Origin: Camellia lanceoleosa
Taxonomy: Eukaryota; Streptophyta; Magnoliopsida; Ericales; Theaceae
DNA length: 64,000 bases
Direction: 5' to 3'
NCBI GenBank assembly: GCA_025200525.1
Contig: CM045761.1
Location: 44,710,190-44,774,189, forward strand
Part shown: positions 52,304 through 63,625 of the stretch, piece after piece
Numbering within the stretch: position 1 is the first letter of the stretch
Layout: each line of letters starts with the position of its first letter
Translations under genes and position numbers: made by a program
Notes under the pieces: model-generated
The model's database searches: none
What the model was told of the DNA's origin: nothing
Seen by the model: the letters and a program-made list of their open reading frames with translations, nothing else

Positions 52304-53989
52304 TGTAGCGATCCCGATTTTGACCCGGTCAGCTCGCCGAAAGCGAAAATACAAAATGCATTCGAAATTGCTTACGGAAAAGTGTATTTCACGCTTGAGT
52401 GACCTTGTTATATTAGTCCGTAAATTAGGGTTTCAGATCACTTTTTGCACCCCCCCTCTCTCTCTAAAACTTTCCAAATTTCCAGGTCTAGATCTTCTCT
52501 CTCTAGAAGTCATCTTCTCTCTTTGATTTCTCCAAATCCATTGGAATTTAGGCCCAAGTTTTTCACCAAAGTTGGTTATCACCTCGAGGGCTTCATTGTG
52601 TGCGGTGGAGATCGAGTTTCGACACCGTAGATTTTGGGGTTTTATCTCAGATTTTCTTCAAAACTTGAGGTAGGGATTTTCTACACTCTAATATGGTTTT
52701 TAGCTTAGTTATTTGCTATTGTGTATAGATTATGAGATTTGGTTGTGGTTTGGACAAATCTAGAATTTGGGTATGAAATAAAAAGAGGGGTTTTGATGAA
52801 TATGAGGTAAACGAATATGAGGCTTGAATATAAGATCATGTTGTGCCAAAATAGTTGATTTTGGTGTTTGGGTTGATATTTGGTGATAGGGGGATTCTGC
52901 CCTAATTTTGATTAAATTATTATTTTGCATAAATAATTGGGATTAACATTGAAAACGTGAAATTGGAAGGTTGTGATTATAAATGGTGATATTAGATATG
53001 TATTATCTCACCTATGGAGGTTTTGAATAAACTATTTATTTTGATATTGAACACCTCTTTAGAAATAATTGCATTGGGCTATTGGCGGAGGATAGCTATG
53101 ATTGTTGTAAAAATTACATGAAGATTAGGCGATTTAATGCTAATCCATTGTTAATGTCATTGAATATGACCATGTTATAGATACATTGTATATTTATGTT
53201 TATTGGGAGGAGAAAGGGGATGTACTCCATATGTGATTGTGTTTATAAATACATTGCATATGTATATTTGTTTGGGAGGAGAAAGGAGATGGACTCCATT
53301 TAAAGCAAGTTGGCCGGAGTGTTCTAGGTGAAAGACCCGAAATTTTATATATAAATAGGTGCCGATTCCTTCGGATGAAATATCCGTAAAATGGCAGGTT
53401 TAAAATGTTTATGTGAATTTTGCATAATTGAAAAATCATTGAGTTATAGTCTCATTTTGATTGTTGAAAGATAACGAATTTAACTCATGAATCGAGTAGC
53501 ATATATGAACTAGAAATGAAATTAAAGGAAAATGGAATAAGGTTGGTCTTAGTGGCATATGGATATGCAGGCCTTGTGGATGTTTCAGGATCGGTATTGT
53601 TTATGTACGTGGTATTTATACCTTTGCTAAACCTCATAAATTGTGTTAGATTATTTCCACTGGGCCGTTGGCTCACCCTATATGGGAATACCATTTTCAG
53701 GTACAGGTGAGATGCTTCCTCCAAAGCAATAGCGTGGATGGAGTTTTGGGAAGTAAAAGCTTCTTAATTATGCCTTATGTGTGTATGTTTGTTATTTGTA
53801 AAGCCAAGGGTTTAAGATGTAATGAGCGAGACTCAATTTGTGTAACCAAGCAATGACTTGGAAACATGTAAGCTTACATGGCATTTAACTGGTTCTTAAA
53901 CAGTGAACTCTGATATATGAAAGTGTGTTGTTTCTCATATTTATTCTGCTTATGAGTTATCTTTACTGTATTATTTTGAGGGCATGACA
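52304..53989 (+). repeat. 3' LTR of the chromovirus
   Basis: Pairs with 44187-45894. Starts TGTAGCGATCC and ends GGCATGACA. Flanked by TGTTC. Confidence 0.9.
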
Positions 53990-54786
53990 TGTTCGAATCC
54001 GTGAAACCTACCATAGGTCTTGTTTTAATGATTCGAACAATTTATTTTATAAAACATTCCGTGTATATAATTTATGAAAAGAAAAATTAAGAAATTACAA
54101 TTCAATATATGTTTCGAAAAAATATTTCAAATTAGTAGTAAACTGTACCAACTTTAATAATTAAATATATAATTTTTTTATAAATATTTTGTAAAAACAC
54201 CACTTATTTGCAATTTTAAAAAATAATTAGATCAATCTAATAATATTTTCAATATTTTCCCAAATTTTATACTTTTAAGTGTATATAAACTTAATTGAAT
54301 AAAAAAAGGTAAAAAATTTTAATTAAAAAATAAAAATAAAAATATAAATATAAATTTTCAAATTTGTTTTTTAAAATTCCAAAAACAAACAAAGTGATTG
54401 TTGTGTGTATATGTGTGAGTTGTACCATTCTATGCATTGAAAAAAAAAAAAGGTCAAATAATGAAATGTGTAGTTTATATTATTTTAGTTATAATCTAAA
54501 TCATATTAAGGTTTCGTATGTTATTTTAGTAAATTTTTAGTTTTTTAGTTAAAATATAAAATAAAAAATAATAATATGTTTGTGATGGCTTTTTGTCCAA
54601 AAAAAAAAAAAAAAAAAAGTACAAAAAGTATTGGAAAAAGATTTTTTTTTAATTTTTTTTTATAATTTGTTGACTTTTTGACGTTTTCAGTGGCTTTTTA
54701 ACATTTAAACTAAAATACACACTTCTCAAACAAGGCCTAAACTTAAATTACACTATTCGTACAGTTTTCAAAAGAGAATATTATAC
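53990..54786. other. AT-rich intergenic DNA
   Basis: No gene supported. Poly(A) tracts near 54439 and 54600; CTTCTCAAACAAGGCC near 54722 could be one end of a decayed MITE. Confidence 0.55.
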
Positions 54787-54943
54787 AACTTGTTCTGTAC
54801 ATTTGATGAGCTTTTTGGTGCCAATCTAGTTGGGATCAATTAGCTCATTGTGATGCGTTGCACTCCCATTTCCTTTATTGATGTAATGCGCTTGTTTTCT
54901 TGTACTTGTTTATTCCATCAATAAAGAATCTTTTTGCCAATCA

Positions 54944-54977
<34 letters not shown>

Positions 54978-54988
54978 TGTTCTGTGCA
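54787..54988 (+). mobile_element. 5'-truncated LINE insertion with target duplication
   Basis: An insert of about 170 bases (54802-54973) ends in CCATCAATAAAGAATC, a short stretch and a poly(A) of about 32. It is flanked by AACTTGTTCTGTACA (54787-54801) and AACTTGTTCTGTGCA (54974-54988), a 15-bp target duplication with one change. Structure and length fit L1-type retroposition of only the 3' end of a LINE. Related 3' sequence occurs near 5689-5760. Confidence 0.85.
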
Positions 54989-56126
54989 CTTTTATTATGA
55001 ATACATAGACTAATCATAAAATCAGACACATAGAATATACATGCACAAATAAAATTATTTTAAGATCTGTTAGTAGGTTCATTTTTAAAAAACTTATTTG
55101 TTCATGTATATTTTGTGTATCTATTTTTATGCTCATTGACTCTTTTTTTTTTCTTCTATATGAGTAATGCTATTATCATCATATATTTTTACCACATTTC
55201 ATATCTCATTTGATGTGAAACATATACAATAGCTCAATAATGACAACAACAAAACCAATATAAATGTTGTTAATATCTAATTAATCTATATGTGCCCCCA
55301 TCATATGACAAGCAACAAAATTACGGACGCAAAATCAATAACATAATTTTCTATTAACTACATAAAACTTTTTTAACATGATAAGACATATTGTTTCACT
55401 CATATTGTTCCACCTATGTAACTGTTTTATTATCGATTATGTGTCTAAACTTATTGTATGACAAATGAAATTTTATCTTTATGATGGAATTTACTGCATA
55501 ATATGTATGATTAGAATTATTTTATGTGGTTGATTCTGTAATTAGTTTTATTTTCATAATTTTATTGATATCATAAAAATATATAAATATTGGATGTAAC
55601 AAATATATCACGTGGCATTATCACCATTCAATGAACAATTTTGATTTGCAGTAGAAACAACTACAATAATAGATTAATGGGAGACCATACTTGTCCACTT
55701 AATCCATTTGTAACTTTTTATTAATTTTACTTATAGAGTCACCGTTACATCAATAATATTTTTATTTTTATTTTTTTTGTTGGGTAAGAAGAGATTGCCA
55801 TAGCATTACTTATTGGGCCTATTTGATTGGCAAATTATAACACATGATTGAAATTATTAATCTATGAGATTTATATTTCATTGTTTGGGTTGGAATTTTT
55901 GTTATCCATATTAAATTTCGATGAAGATTCCATCCAACAAAATTGATAATTTTTGAATCATACAACTAATAATGTAAAACAAATATATAATTAAAATTAT
56001 ATATTTTCCACAAGAAACGTGTACAAGAGAAAATTATTCATTCTGTTAATCTAGTTAAACAATCAATCTTAAACTAATTTCATAAATTAATAATTTATTT
56101 ACTAAATTATACTAATTAAATAGTAA
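54989..56126. other. AT-rich intergenic DNA
   Basis: No gene, RNA or element is supported in this stretch. Confidence 0.6.
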
Positions 56127-57234
56127 GAGCATCTCTAATGGTAGTTGTCATTAGACCATTGCTAAAGTTATAATTTGACATGCTACAGTAGTAAAATGTC
56201 AAATTATAATAATGGTGTTATAATAGTCACATGTCATTTTGGCACACCTTCAACCAACTTTCCCTCTTTTTTTTTAGGTAGTATTTGAGTTTAATTTTTT
56301 GAGTAATTTTTTTTGTTGTTTTTTTTTTTAAATGTTTATTGATCTTTTCAAAAAAAAAATTATATATTTACATTCTATATAAATAAAAGAAATTAAAAAT
56401 AAAATATTATTATAATTCACATCATTCCAGAACCTTCTTTTAATTTTCGTAACCATTGGATCAATATCAATATGAGCATCCAATGGATGAATATCAATCT
56501 AACCATTCTCTCACTTTCCAGAACTTTTCCCTGTCTTTTGATCTATTTCTTAAGAAATTATCTTGTCTTCCAAAAATTCTAACTAGTTGTATGTCTTTCT
56601 AATTTTATTAGTTGCTCTATATAATACGTGGAAGAAAAATAAAAATAATGAGTATATAATTAATAGAATTATAAAGGCATATCACATAGGATATGAGACA
56701 GACCTATGTGATAATTTTTTCTCTCTCATCTCTCGTCTTCTTTTCTTTCTCTCCATCTCTTTTATCCTGAGTGTCCGACGATGAAGCATAACCCTTTTTC
56801 GTCTCAAAATTGATCCTTTTTGAAACCCTCAAATTGATCCTCAACAACCATGACTTTGGTATTTTGTTTACTCCAAACGGAGGCCTCATTAGGTTGTGGT
56901 TTTTTTTTTTTTTTTAAAAAATGGTAATAGTCTTTAATATTTCTGTTTTAATTTTTAAATTTTTTTTTTTATTGTTGATTATTGTGTTGTTGAAATTGTG
57001 ATATGAATTGAATTTTCCTCTATGTGTTTGTTTCTTGTTGGAAACCTTGCGGTCAAAATCAATTATTTGAATGATGTGGCATGTTTAGCAAATGCCAAAC
57101 CTTTTCAAATTTGACACAATAAATGGCATTGCCAAATTGTGGAAGGTGGGATAACAGTCCACTGGGGATCTTTTTTTCTCTACTCTTGCCAAATTTTTGG
57201 CAATGACTCGAATAACATGCTATTGGATATGCTC
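56127..57234. mobile_element. Harbinger-like non-autonomous element
   Basis: The left end GAGCATCTCTAATGGTAGTTG and the complement of the right end (GAGCATATCCAATAGCATG) match at about 13 of the first 15 positions. TAA lies on both sides (56124-56126, 57235-57237), as expected for the TWA duplication of PIF/Harbinger elements. Subterminal parts also pair (GCTAAAG...TTTGACA with complementary motifs near 57085-57140). No transposase; the middle holds a CT-rich stretch near 56720-56765. Confidence 0.65.
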
Positions 57235-57261
57235 TAACTTTGAGTATTATGAGTTTAAGTT

Positions 57262-57559
57262 TGTGGGAGCCGAATTTTATTGCAGAATATCAAAACTATG
57301 CTTGATGGGCCTTATGAGTGTTGCTGAGTAAGTAATTAAAGTTCGCCATGGGTGCCGAGAAAAGTGGACGAGCCCATCAGATCTGAAGTCAAGACGGCCC
57401 ATGTAGGGAAATGAGCCATCTGTAAAATAAGGAATTAATTGAGCCCAGTAGAGGGCACTATAAAAAAGGAAAAGCTAGTTCAGATGTTTGGAGGAAAAAA
57501 GAGATCTTGAGAGGTTTAGGCTTGATTGAAGAAGTATTTCCAAAATCCACTTCACCACA
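57262..57559 (+). repeat. 5' LTR of Tat element 3 (inferred)
   Basis: Starts TGTGGGAGCCGAA and ends CTTCACCACA just before the primer site; a TATA box CTATAAAAAA is at 57468-57477. With only one LTR in the window the left border is inferred from the TG start. Confidence 0.6.
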
Positions 57560-57575
57560 ATTGGCGCCGTCTATG
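57560..57575 (+). promoter_or_regulatory. Primer binding site of Tat element 3
   Basis: ATTGGCGCCGTCTATG, one base different from the site in Tat elements 1 and 2 (G to A at the 14th base). Confidence 0.75.
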
Positions 57576-57595
57576 AAAAATACTTGCATTCATCC

Positions 57596-59093
57596 ATGGT
57601 AGACCCAATTCAAGATCCATCAAATGACAAAAATAATATCCTGTTCGGGACAATGTTTGGCCCGGAAAACACCCCGGCACGAAGATCTCTAAACTTTGAT
57701 CCACTAACCCTTTCCCTTCCTTCAGCATCAATGAAAGACACCATGCAAACTCTGATAGCACAAGCAAAATAGAATGAACAACGATTGGAGGCCCTAACAG
57801 CTAATAATGAACACCTACGCCTGGAGTTAGCCAAGTCTCAGCACGATACGCCACGCTGCGATCAGAGGTGCACACTAAAGCAACAAACCAACCAACAACA
57901 CTGGCATCAGAGGTATAATGATGGTAGTACCAAAGACCCATCGGACAAGGAGCCCAGAAAAAATCACATGGCATATGCTTCAAGCTTATCTGACGGCAGT
58001 CCGCATGGGCAGCATAAACATACAAAAAGAGATGACGATTCCGATTTGGAGGACAAACATGACCTCTTCGCTCAACGTATTGCCAAAGCTGCTTTGCCCA
58101 AGAAATTCAAATCACCGATGTTTACTCTATATGATGGCAAGTCAAACCCCATAGATCATATTGTCACTACAAGCAAGCGATAACACTACATACAGACGAT
58201 GAAGCACTTACGTGCCAGATATTTCCCAGCAGCTTGGGACTGCTGGCCGTCAAGTGGTATTACAAGCTTGAACCAACTTCAATCAAAAGTTTTCAGCAAC
58301 TCCAAAAATCTTTTAGGGAAAGATTCATTGCTAATGAAACCCAACCGAAGAAACCAGACTCTCTGTAGGCAATGAGGATCAAACCGGACGAAACTCTACG
58401 TGAATATTCTGCATGTTATTGGGAATGCTTTAATCTGGTTGACGATGATTGTAATGACTCCATGGCAATCACAGCCTTTAAGATGGGGTTACACCTTGAC
58501 ATCTAGCTCAAAAGTTTGTTGACTAGACAACCTCCCAAGACTATTTGGGCCTTAATGAAGAAGGTCAAAGAGAATTGCAAGGCTGAGGATGATGCAATTT
58601 GGGTTAATGCCAACCAACAAGCCACAGAAACGGTAGCATTAGTCATGGCTCGGCCATTAAGTGCTGTCCCAAAAAGCCTAGAACCGTGGGGCCGATCAAG
58701 GAGAGAAAGTCGTCGAGAACCATGCCGACGGGATGAATAGTACCAAGTCGATAGCAGGCGCCCTCGATGGTCAGAGAAGAAATACACAGAGTTATCCGAA
58801 CCCATCAGCAAAATCTTGCTTAAAATCCAGCACTTGCCATTTTTTCAATGGCCACCCAAAATGACTAGACCCCCCGACATGAGAAGCAGAAATCGGAGAT
58901 GTGACTACCACAAAGATCATGGGCACAACACTGACAGATGTTATGCTCTGAGGGATCACATAGAGGAGTTGGTCTGGGATGGCCGACTGCCTGAGTACCT
59001 CACCAACAAAGATCACCCATCTAATACAATGGCTTTACGCCTAGATTCACCCCCACTCGGTGTAATACACGTCATATACAGCTTGCCACTTTA
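57596..59093 (+). pseudogene. gag of Tat element 3
   Basis: ATG at 57596 (MVDPIQDPSNDKNN). A TAG at 57770 interrupts the N-terminal part. A coiled part (LTANNEHLRLELAKS) is followed by the gag core: KSPMFTLYDGKSNPIDHI, a frameshift near 58160, ALTCQIFPSSLGLLAVKWYY, a TAG near 58366, and LREYSACYWECFNLV. The zinc-knuckle-like CDYHKDHGHNTDRC with ALRDHIEELV lies near 58911-58980. The frame ends at 59093. Confidence 0.85.
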
Positions 59094-59219
59094 GAGTCGA
59101 GTGAATACAATCTGGGTTCAACCGCAAGTGAAGTCTAATATAATGATTGAACGGCCCCGAATATCCAATGAGATCAGCTTTTTTTGATGCCAACCTTGAA
59201 GGGGTGACACTTCCACATG

Positions 59220-59583
59220 ACGATGTCTAAATGATCGAGTTATGGGTGAAAGGATTTGCCGTCGAGCGAATCCTAGTCGATTAGGGGAGCACCTTTGAGA
59301 TAATGTACTATAAAACATTCATTAAACTCGGCCTTAAAGATTCAAATCTTCAGCTAAGAGATTCTTCTCTATTTGCCTTCAACGCCAATCCGAAGTATCC
59401 CTTGGGAAAAATCACCTTTCTAGTGCATGCGGACACCAAAACACTCGATGTTGAATTCCTAGTGGTCAAGCTTCTGTCGCCTTACAACCTAATCATGAGA
59501 CGTACATGGCTACATGCAATACAGGTTGTGCCAAGCACTTATCATCAACTCCTTCACTTCCCGACTCAGTATGGTATTGAATA
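59220..59583 (+). pseudogene. Aspartic protease of Tat element 3
   Basis: VKGFAVERILVD is followed by TAG and then GSTFEIMYY. The stop sits exactly where Tat elements 1 and 2 have the Gln of DQGSS, so the active site itself is cut. NPKYPLGKITFLVHADT and PYNLIMRRTWLHAIQVVPST continue the domain to the stop at 59584. Confidence 0.8.
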
Positions 59584-59988
59584 GATATGGGGTTCCCATA
59601 GATCGGCGAAAGATTGTTATCTCATCGCTTCAGACAAAAAACACAAAGAGCTAGAGGTAAACTCAATTGAAATACCTAATCGGGAAGGTCTCGAAGACAT
59701 TGGGCAGACTCTGAACGAGAAAGTAACGAAAGACTTGCTTAGAGTGATGATCCATGACGATCTAAAGAAATTCTTCTTAGTTGGTACATGCCTTGATACG
59801 ACTGAGCAACAAGAATTGATCTCTTTTTTGCTCGGCAACATTGATGCTTTTGCATGGACACCATATGAAATGCCCAACGTAGACCTTGACGTCGCCATGC
59901 ATAGCTTGCATGTTAACCCTAAAACGAAACCCATTGTCTAGAAGAGCTGCCGATCAGCTGCCAAACATGCCTCGGCCGTGATTGATAA
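59584..59988 (+). pseudogene. Protease to RT connector of Tat element 3
   Basis: Contains LLGNIDAFAWTPYEMPNVDL and LHVNPKTKPIV, homologous to the connectors of the other Tat elements. A TAG follows at 59939-59941. Confidence 0.8.
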
Positions 59989-60600
59989 AGTCGACAGACT
60001 CTTGGAAGCCGGAGCAATCTGAGAGGTGCCTTACCCCACTTGGTTGTCTAACATTGTGGTGGTAAAAAAGAAAAACGGATCGTGGCGTGTTTGTGTAGAT
60101 TTTATCGACTTAAATAAAGCTTGCCCAAAGAATTGCTTCCCCTTACCACACATCGATCAACTTGTAGATGCAACTACTCAACATTAACGTATGAGTTTTC
60201 TAGACGCCTACAGGGGCTACCACCAGATTGCCATGAATCCGGCCAACCAAGACAAAACGACATTCTTCACCCCAAGGGGCACATATTGTTACAGGGTCAT
60301 GCCCTTTGGACTGAAAATTGCTGGGGTAACATACCAAAGACTGGTCACTACCATGTTCAAAGAGCAAATCAGTAGAACCATGGAAGTGTACATCGACGAT
60401 ATAGTAGTAAATCCAAAGAGAAAAGTTCTCATTTAGCCGATCTATTTTGATACTCTCTGTGAGTACAAGATGAAGCTCAACACCTTAAAATATGCATTCG
60501 ACACCGGATCAGGCAAGTTTCTAGGCTACATTATGAATCATCGTGGGATAGAAGCCAACCTGAAACAAATAAAGGCTATTTTAGAATTCGGCTCACCCTA
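59989..60600 (+). pseudogene. Reverse transcriptase of Tat element 3
   Basis: VVKKKNGSWRVCVDFIDLNK, FPLPHIDQLVDATTQH, MSFLDAYRGYHQIAMNP and MPFGLKIAGVTYQRLVT are present, with the catalytic loop EVYIDDIVVNPK intact at about 60385-60420. Stops: TGA near 60020, TAA near 60186, TAG near 60434 and near 60600. Confidence 0.87.
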
Positions 60601-61200
60601 GTTAGCCAAGGAGGTTTAGAAATTGATGGGGATGGCTGCGACGCTTAACAGATTTATCAGCCGTTCTTCGGACCATGTCGACCATTCTTCTAAACACTTC
60701 GGTAAAAAAAACATTTTAACTGGACCCTCGAGTGCCAGACCGCTCTAGACGAATTGAAAGCTTACCTTAGATCTGTCCCACTTCTGGCAACCCTATCACC
60801 AAGTGATGTGCTCATTCTATACCTGGCAGTGTCCGATCAGGCTGTAAGTGCTATCATATTAAAGGAAGAACTTGACGAATAGAAACCCATCTTTTATGTT
60901 AGCAAGGCTATGGTGGATGTCGAAACTCGATATTTACCCCTCAAAAAGCTTATCTTGGATTTTGTAGTAGTTGCTAGAAAATTAATGCATTATTTTCAAG
61001 TTCATACAATCAATATGCTGACAGACTACCCCCTCCGTTCAATACTCAGTAGTGCGGAGTTGTCAGGGCGAGTTTCAAAGTGGGCATTAGTGCTCGGCCA
61101 GTATGACCTCCAGTTTTCACCAAGAATGGCCATTAAGGGGCAAGTCTTGGTCGACTTTATTGCTGAATTCAAAGGATGCGATAAGCCAAATTTTGATTTG
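60601..61200 (+). pseudogene. gypsy RNase H of Tat element 3
   Basis: MGMAATLNRFISRSSD, then a frameshift, LYLAVSDQAVSAIILKEE, FYVSKAMVDVETRYLPLKKL and QYDLQFSPRMAIKGQVLVDF. Stops near 60617 and 60880. The 101-codon frame 60910-61215 is the longest open part. Confidence 0.82.
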
Positions 61201-61205
61201 GCAGA

Positions 61206-61597
61206 TGTATTGTGATGGGTCATCCAATCAACGAGACAGTGGGGCAAAAGTCATGATTATGACGCCCGATGGAGTAATAATCGAGCAATCAGACAAGTTA
61301 GGCTTTGACACCTCCAATAACAAGGCCGAGTATGAAGCTCTTATAATCAGCCTCCAAAATACATTACAACTAGGAGCTAAATGGTTGTAGGTCTTCTGCA
61401 ATTCAAAATTGGTCACTAACCAATTAAAAGAGGAATATGCAGCCAAGAACGATCGCATGGCGGCCTACATGAAGCTAGTCAACGCTTTACTCACACAATT
61501 TGACAATCGTGAACTAAACCAGATCACCCGCGATCAGAACACATATGTCGATGCCCTCGCCTGTTTAGCCTCAACCATGAACTCGGAAATCAAATAG
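61206..61597 (+). pseudogene. Archaeal-like RNase H of Tat element 3
   Basis: MYCDGSSNQRDSGAKVMI gives the first Asp, SNNKAEYEALIISL the Glu, and TYVDALACLAS the last Asp. The third acidic position reads FCNSKLVTNQ, so Asp has become Asn. A frameshift lies near 61230 and a TAG near 61390. The domain is Tat-specific. Confidence 0.82.
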
Positions 61598-62938
61598 ACC
61601 ATCAAAATAGGTTTCATTCTAGAGCCAAGTATTGACATCCCTAACCCCGCTGTCGTGAATGCCATCGAAAAGAGGCCGAGTTGGATTGATTCGATTATTA
61701 CTTTTCTCTCTTCAAAACAACTACTAGAACAAGAAAAAAAAAAAAAAAAAAAAAAGGAAGCCCATAAGCTGCACAACAAAGCTCTACAATACTATTTGGA
61801 CCCCAATGGCAAACTTTACAAGAAATCTCTCTCCGGACCTTATTTGGAATGCATCCATCCAGATATAGTTGAAGATTTCCTAGCCAAAATACACGAAAGC
61901 AGTTATGGTGCCCACACCGGAGGACGGTCGTTAGCACATCGAGTCGTTACTCAAGGGTACTGGTGGCCGACCATGCAAACCGATACTGAAAATTATGTAA
62001 AGAGATGTGAAAAATGTCAAAAGTTCTCCCCCTTGATCCATCTACTTGCTGAAGAATTGAACTCGGTGACCAGCTCTTGGCCTTTCACTCAATGGGGTTT
62101 AGATATAATCGGATCGCTGCCAAGGGTGCAAGGAAATAAGCGGTTCCTAATTGTTGCAACAGACTATTTCACAAAATGGGTCGAGGCAGAAACATTAGCT
62201 CATATACAAGACGTAGATGTCAAGCGTTTCGTATAGAAGAATATCATCACCCGATTTAGCATACCCAGGGCACTTATTTCTGATAATGGCACTAAGTTTG
62301 ACTGCGGTGTGTATCGGGAACTGTGCAACCTATATGGCATTCGGCCTTATTTTTCTTCGCCGGCCTATCCATAGAGCAATGGCCAGACAGAGGCCTTTAA
62401 CAAAGTAGTCTTGGACGGTATAAAGATGCGTCTTGAAAAAGCCGAGGGGAAGTGGGTTAAAGAGCTGCCTAGTGTACTGTGGGCTTATCACACTACGCCG
62501 CGACGGTTTACTAGAGAGATGCCATTCACCTTGTGTTTTGGCATTGAAGCCATCATCCCTTTGGAAATAAGCTTGCCAACTCTCAAATCAATAGCTTTCG
62601 ACACAGGCCGAAATGATATGATGCTGGCCATGGATCTAAACTTGCTTGAAGAATGCTAAGATTGAGCCCTTGTTGTTATGGAACGATATCAGCAACAACT
62701 TACCAAATCATATATTCAACAAGTGCATCCTCGCCGATGTATCCCAGGAAAATTGGTCCTCAAGAAAGTACTACCTGCAACAAAAAGCCTTGCTAATGGA
62801 AAACTCAGCCCCAACTGGGATGCCCCTTATCAAATTGAATCATTTGTCGGCACAGGAGCATATCATCTTTCAAATATAAACGACAAGAAATTACCCCGAC
62901 CATGGAATTCGACTCACTTGCACAAGTTTTATCATTAA
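61598..62938 (+). pseudogene. Integrase of Tat element 3
   Basis: MNAIEKRPSWIDSIITFL begins the linker. A pure A run (about 61734-61755) encodes a string of Lys here and is probably an expanded or slipped tract. The zinc region has HTGGRSLAHR and CEKCQKF. The DDE core reads ATDYFTKWVEAE, ISDNGTKFD and GQTEAFNK. Stops at 62236 and 62372 are in place of Trp or Gln; a frameshift lies near 62650. The end reads RPWNSTHLHKFYH at 62938. Confidence 0.86.
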
Positions 62939-63059
62939 TGTATTATCTAGGAATGTAGAATTGTCCAAAAATGCAACTTGTTTTTTCGCTTCTGGTTCTT
63001 TGTCTCTTGAATGACTTATCTTTATCTTTATTCAGTCCATTCGAAAAAAAAAAAACCCT

Positions 63060-63470
63060 CTGAAATCAAAGCGCCATTCGTGTTGCACGATTGGCCATCG
63101 AAATAAGCCTCCGAATTTAGAGCGCCCTTCGTGTTCGGCACGATTGGCCATTGCAAAAGCCTCCGAATTCAGAGCGCTCTTCGTGTTTGGCACAATTGGC
63201 CATCGCAAAAGCCTCCAAATTCGAAGCGCCCTTTGTGTTTTATGTGATTGGCTATCAAAACAAGCCTTCGAATTCAGAGTCTCTTTCGTGTCCGGCACAA
63301 TTGGCCATCGCAAAAGCCTCCGAATTCGGAGCGCCCTTCGTGTTTTGCATGATTGGCCATCGGAAAAAAAGCCTTCGAATTTGGAGCGCCCTTCGTGTTC
63401 GCCATGATGGGCCATTGAAAGTAGCCTTCGACTTCGTTGCGCCCTTCATGTTCGGCGCAATTGTGACGCA
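63060..63470. repeat. 52-bp tandem array in Tat element 3
   Basis: About eight units of 51-55 bp. GCGCCCTTCGTG or its variants recur at 63071, 63122, 63174, 63226, 63278, 63331, 63386 and 63439. Each unit also has GATTGGCCATCG and AAGCCTCCGAATT. It lies between the end of pol and the 3' end of the antisense gene. The open frames across it on both strands encode only repeats. Confidence 0.93.
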
Positions 63471-63625
63471 TAAAAAACACGGCATTGTTATGCTTAAAAT
63501 ATATTAGTACAACGCCAACGGCTCGAACTGCCTTTTTTTAGGAGAAAGCATCATGAGTTCAAATTGCATTCAACATTTCCCCTAAGGCTAACTACGGCTT
63601 TATTTTTACAAAGATGCACAAAGTT

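Larger units (their letters stand above)
44187..53989 (+). mobile_element. Tekay/Del-like chromovirus (Ty3/gypsy)
   Basis: A 9.8-kb element with LTRs of about 1.7 kb. It has a primer site complementary to initiator Met tRNA, gag, protease, RT, RNase H, integrase with a C-terminal chromodomain-like end, and a polypurine tract. The 5-bp flanks TATTC (44182-44186) and TGTTC (53990-53994) match at four positions. Long LTRs, iMet priming and the chromodomain fit the Tekay/Del lineage. A CACTA-like element (47949-48970) interrupts pol. Many premature stops show the copy is dead. LTR divergence looks like about 5% by eye. Confidence 0.9.

Noticed and set aside
63032..63507. Open frames on both strands over the 52-bp array
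   Set aside because: Periodic peptides from a tandem repeat whose period is not a fixed multiple of three; not genes.
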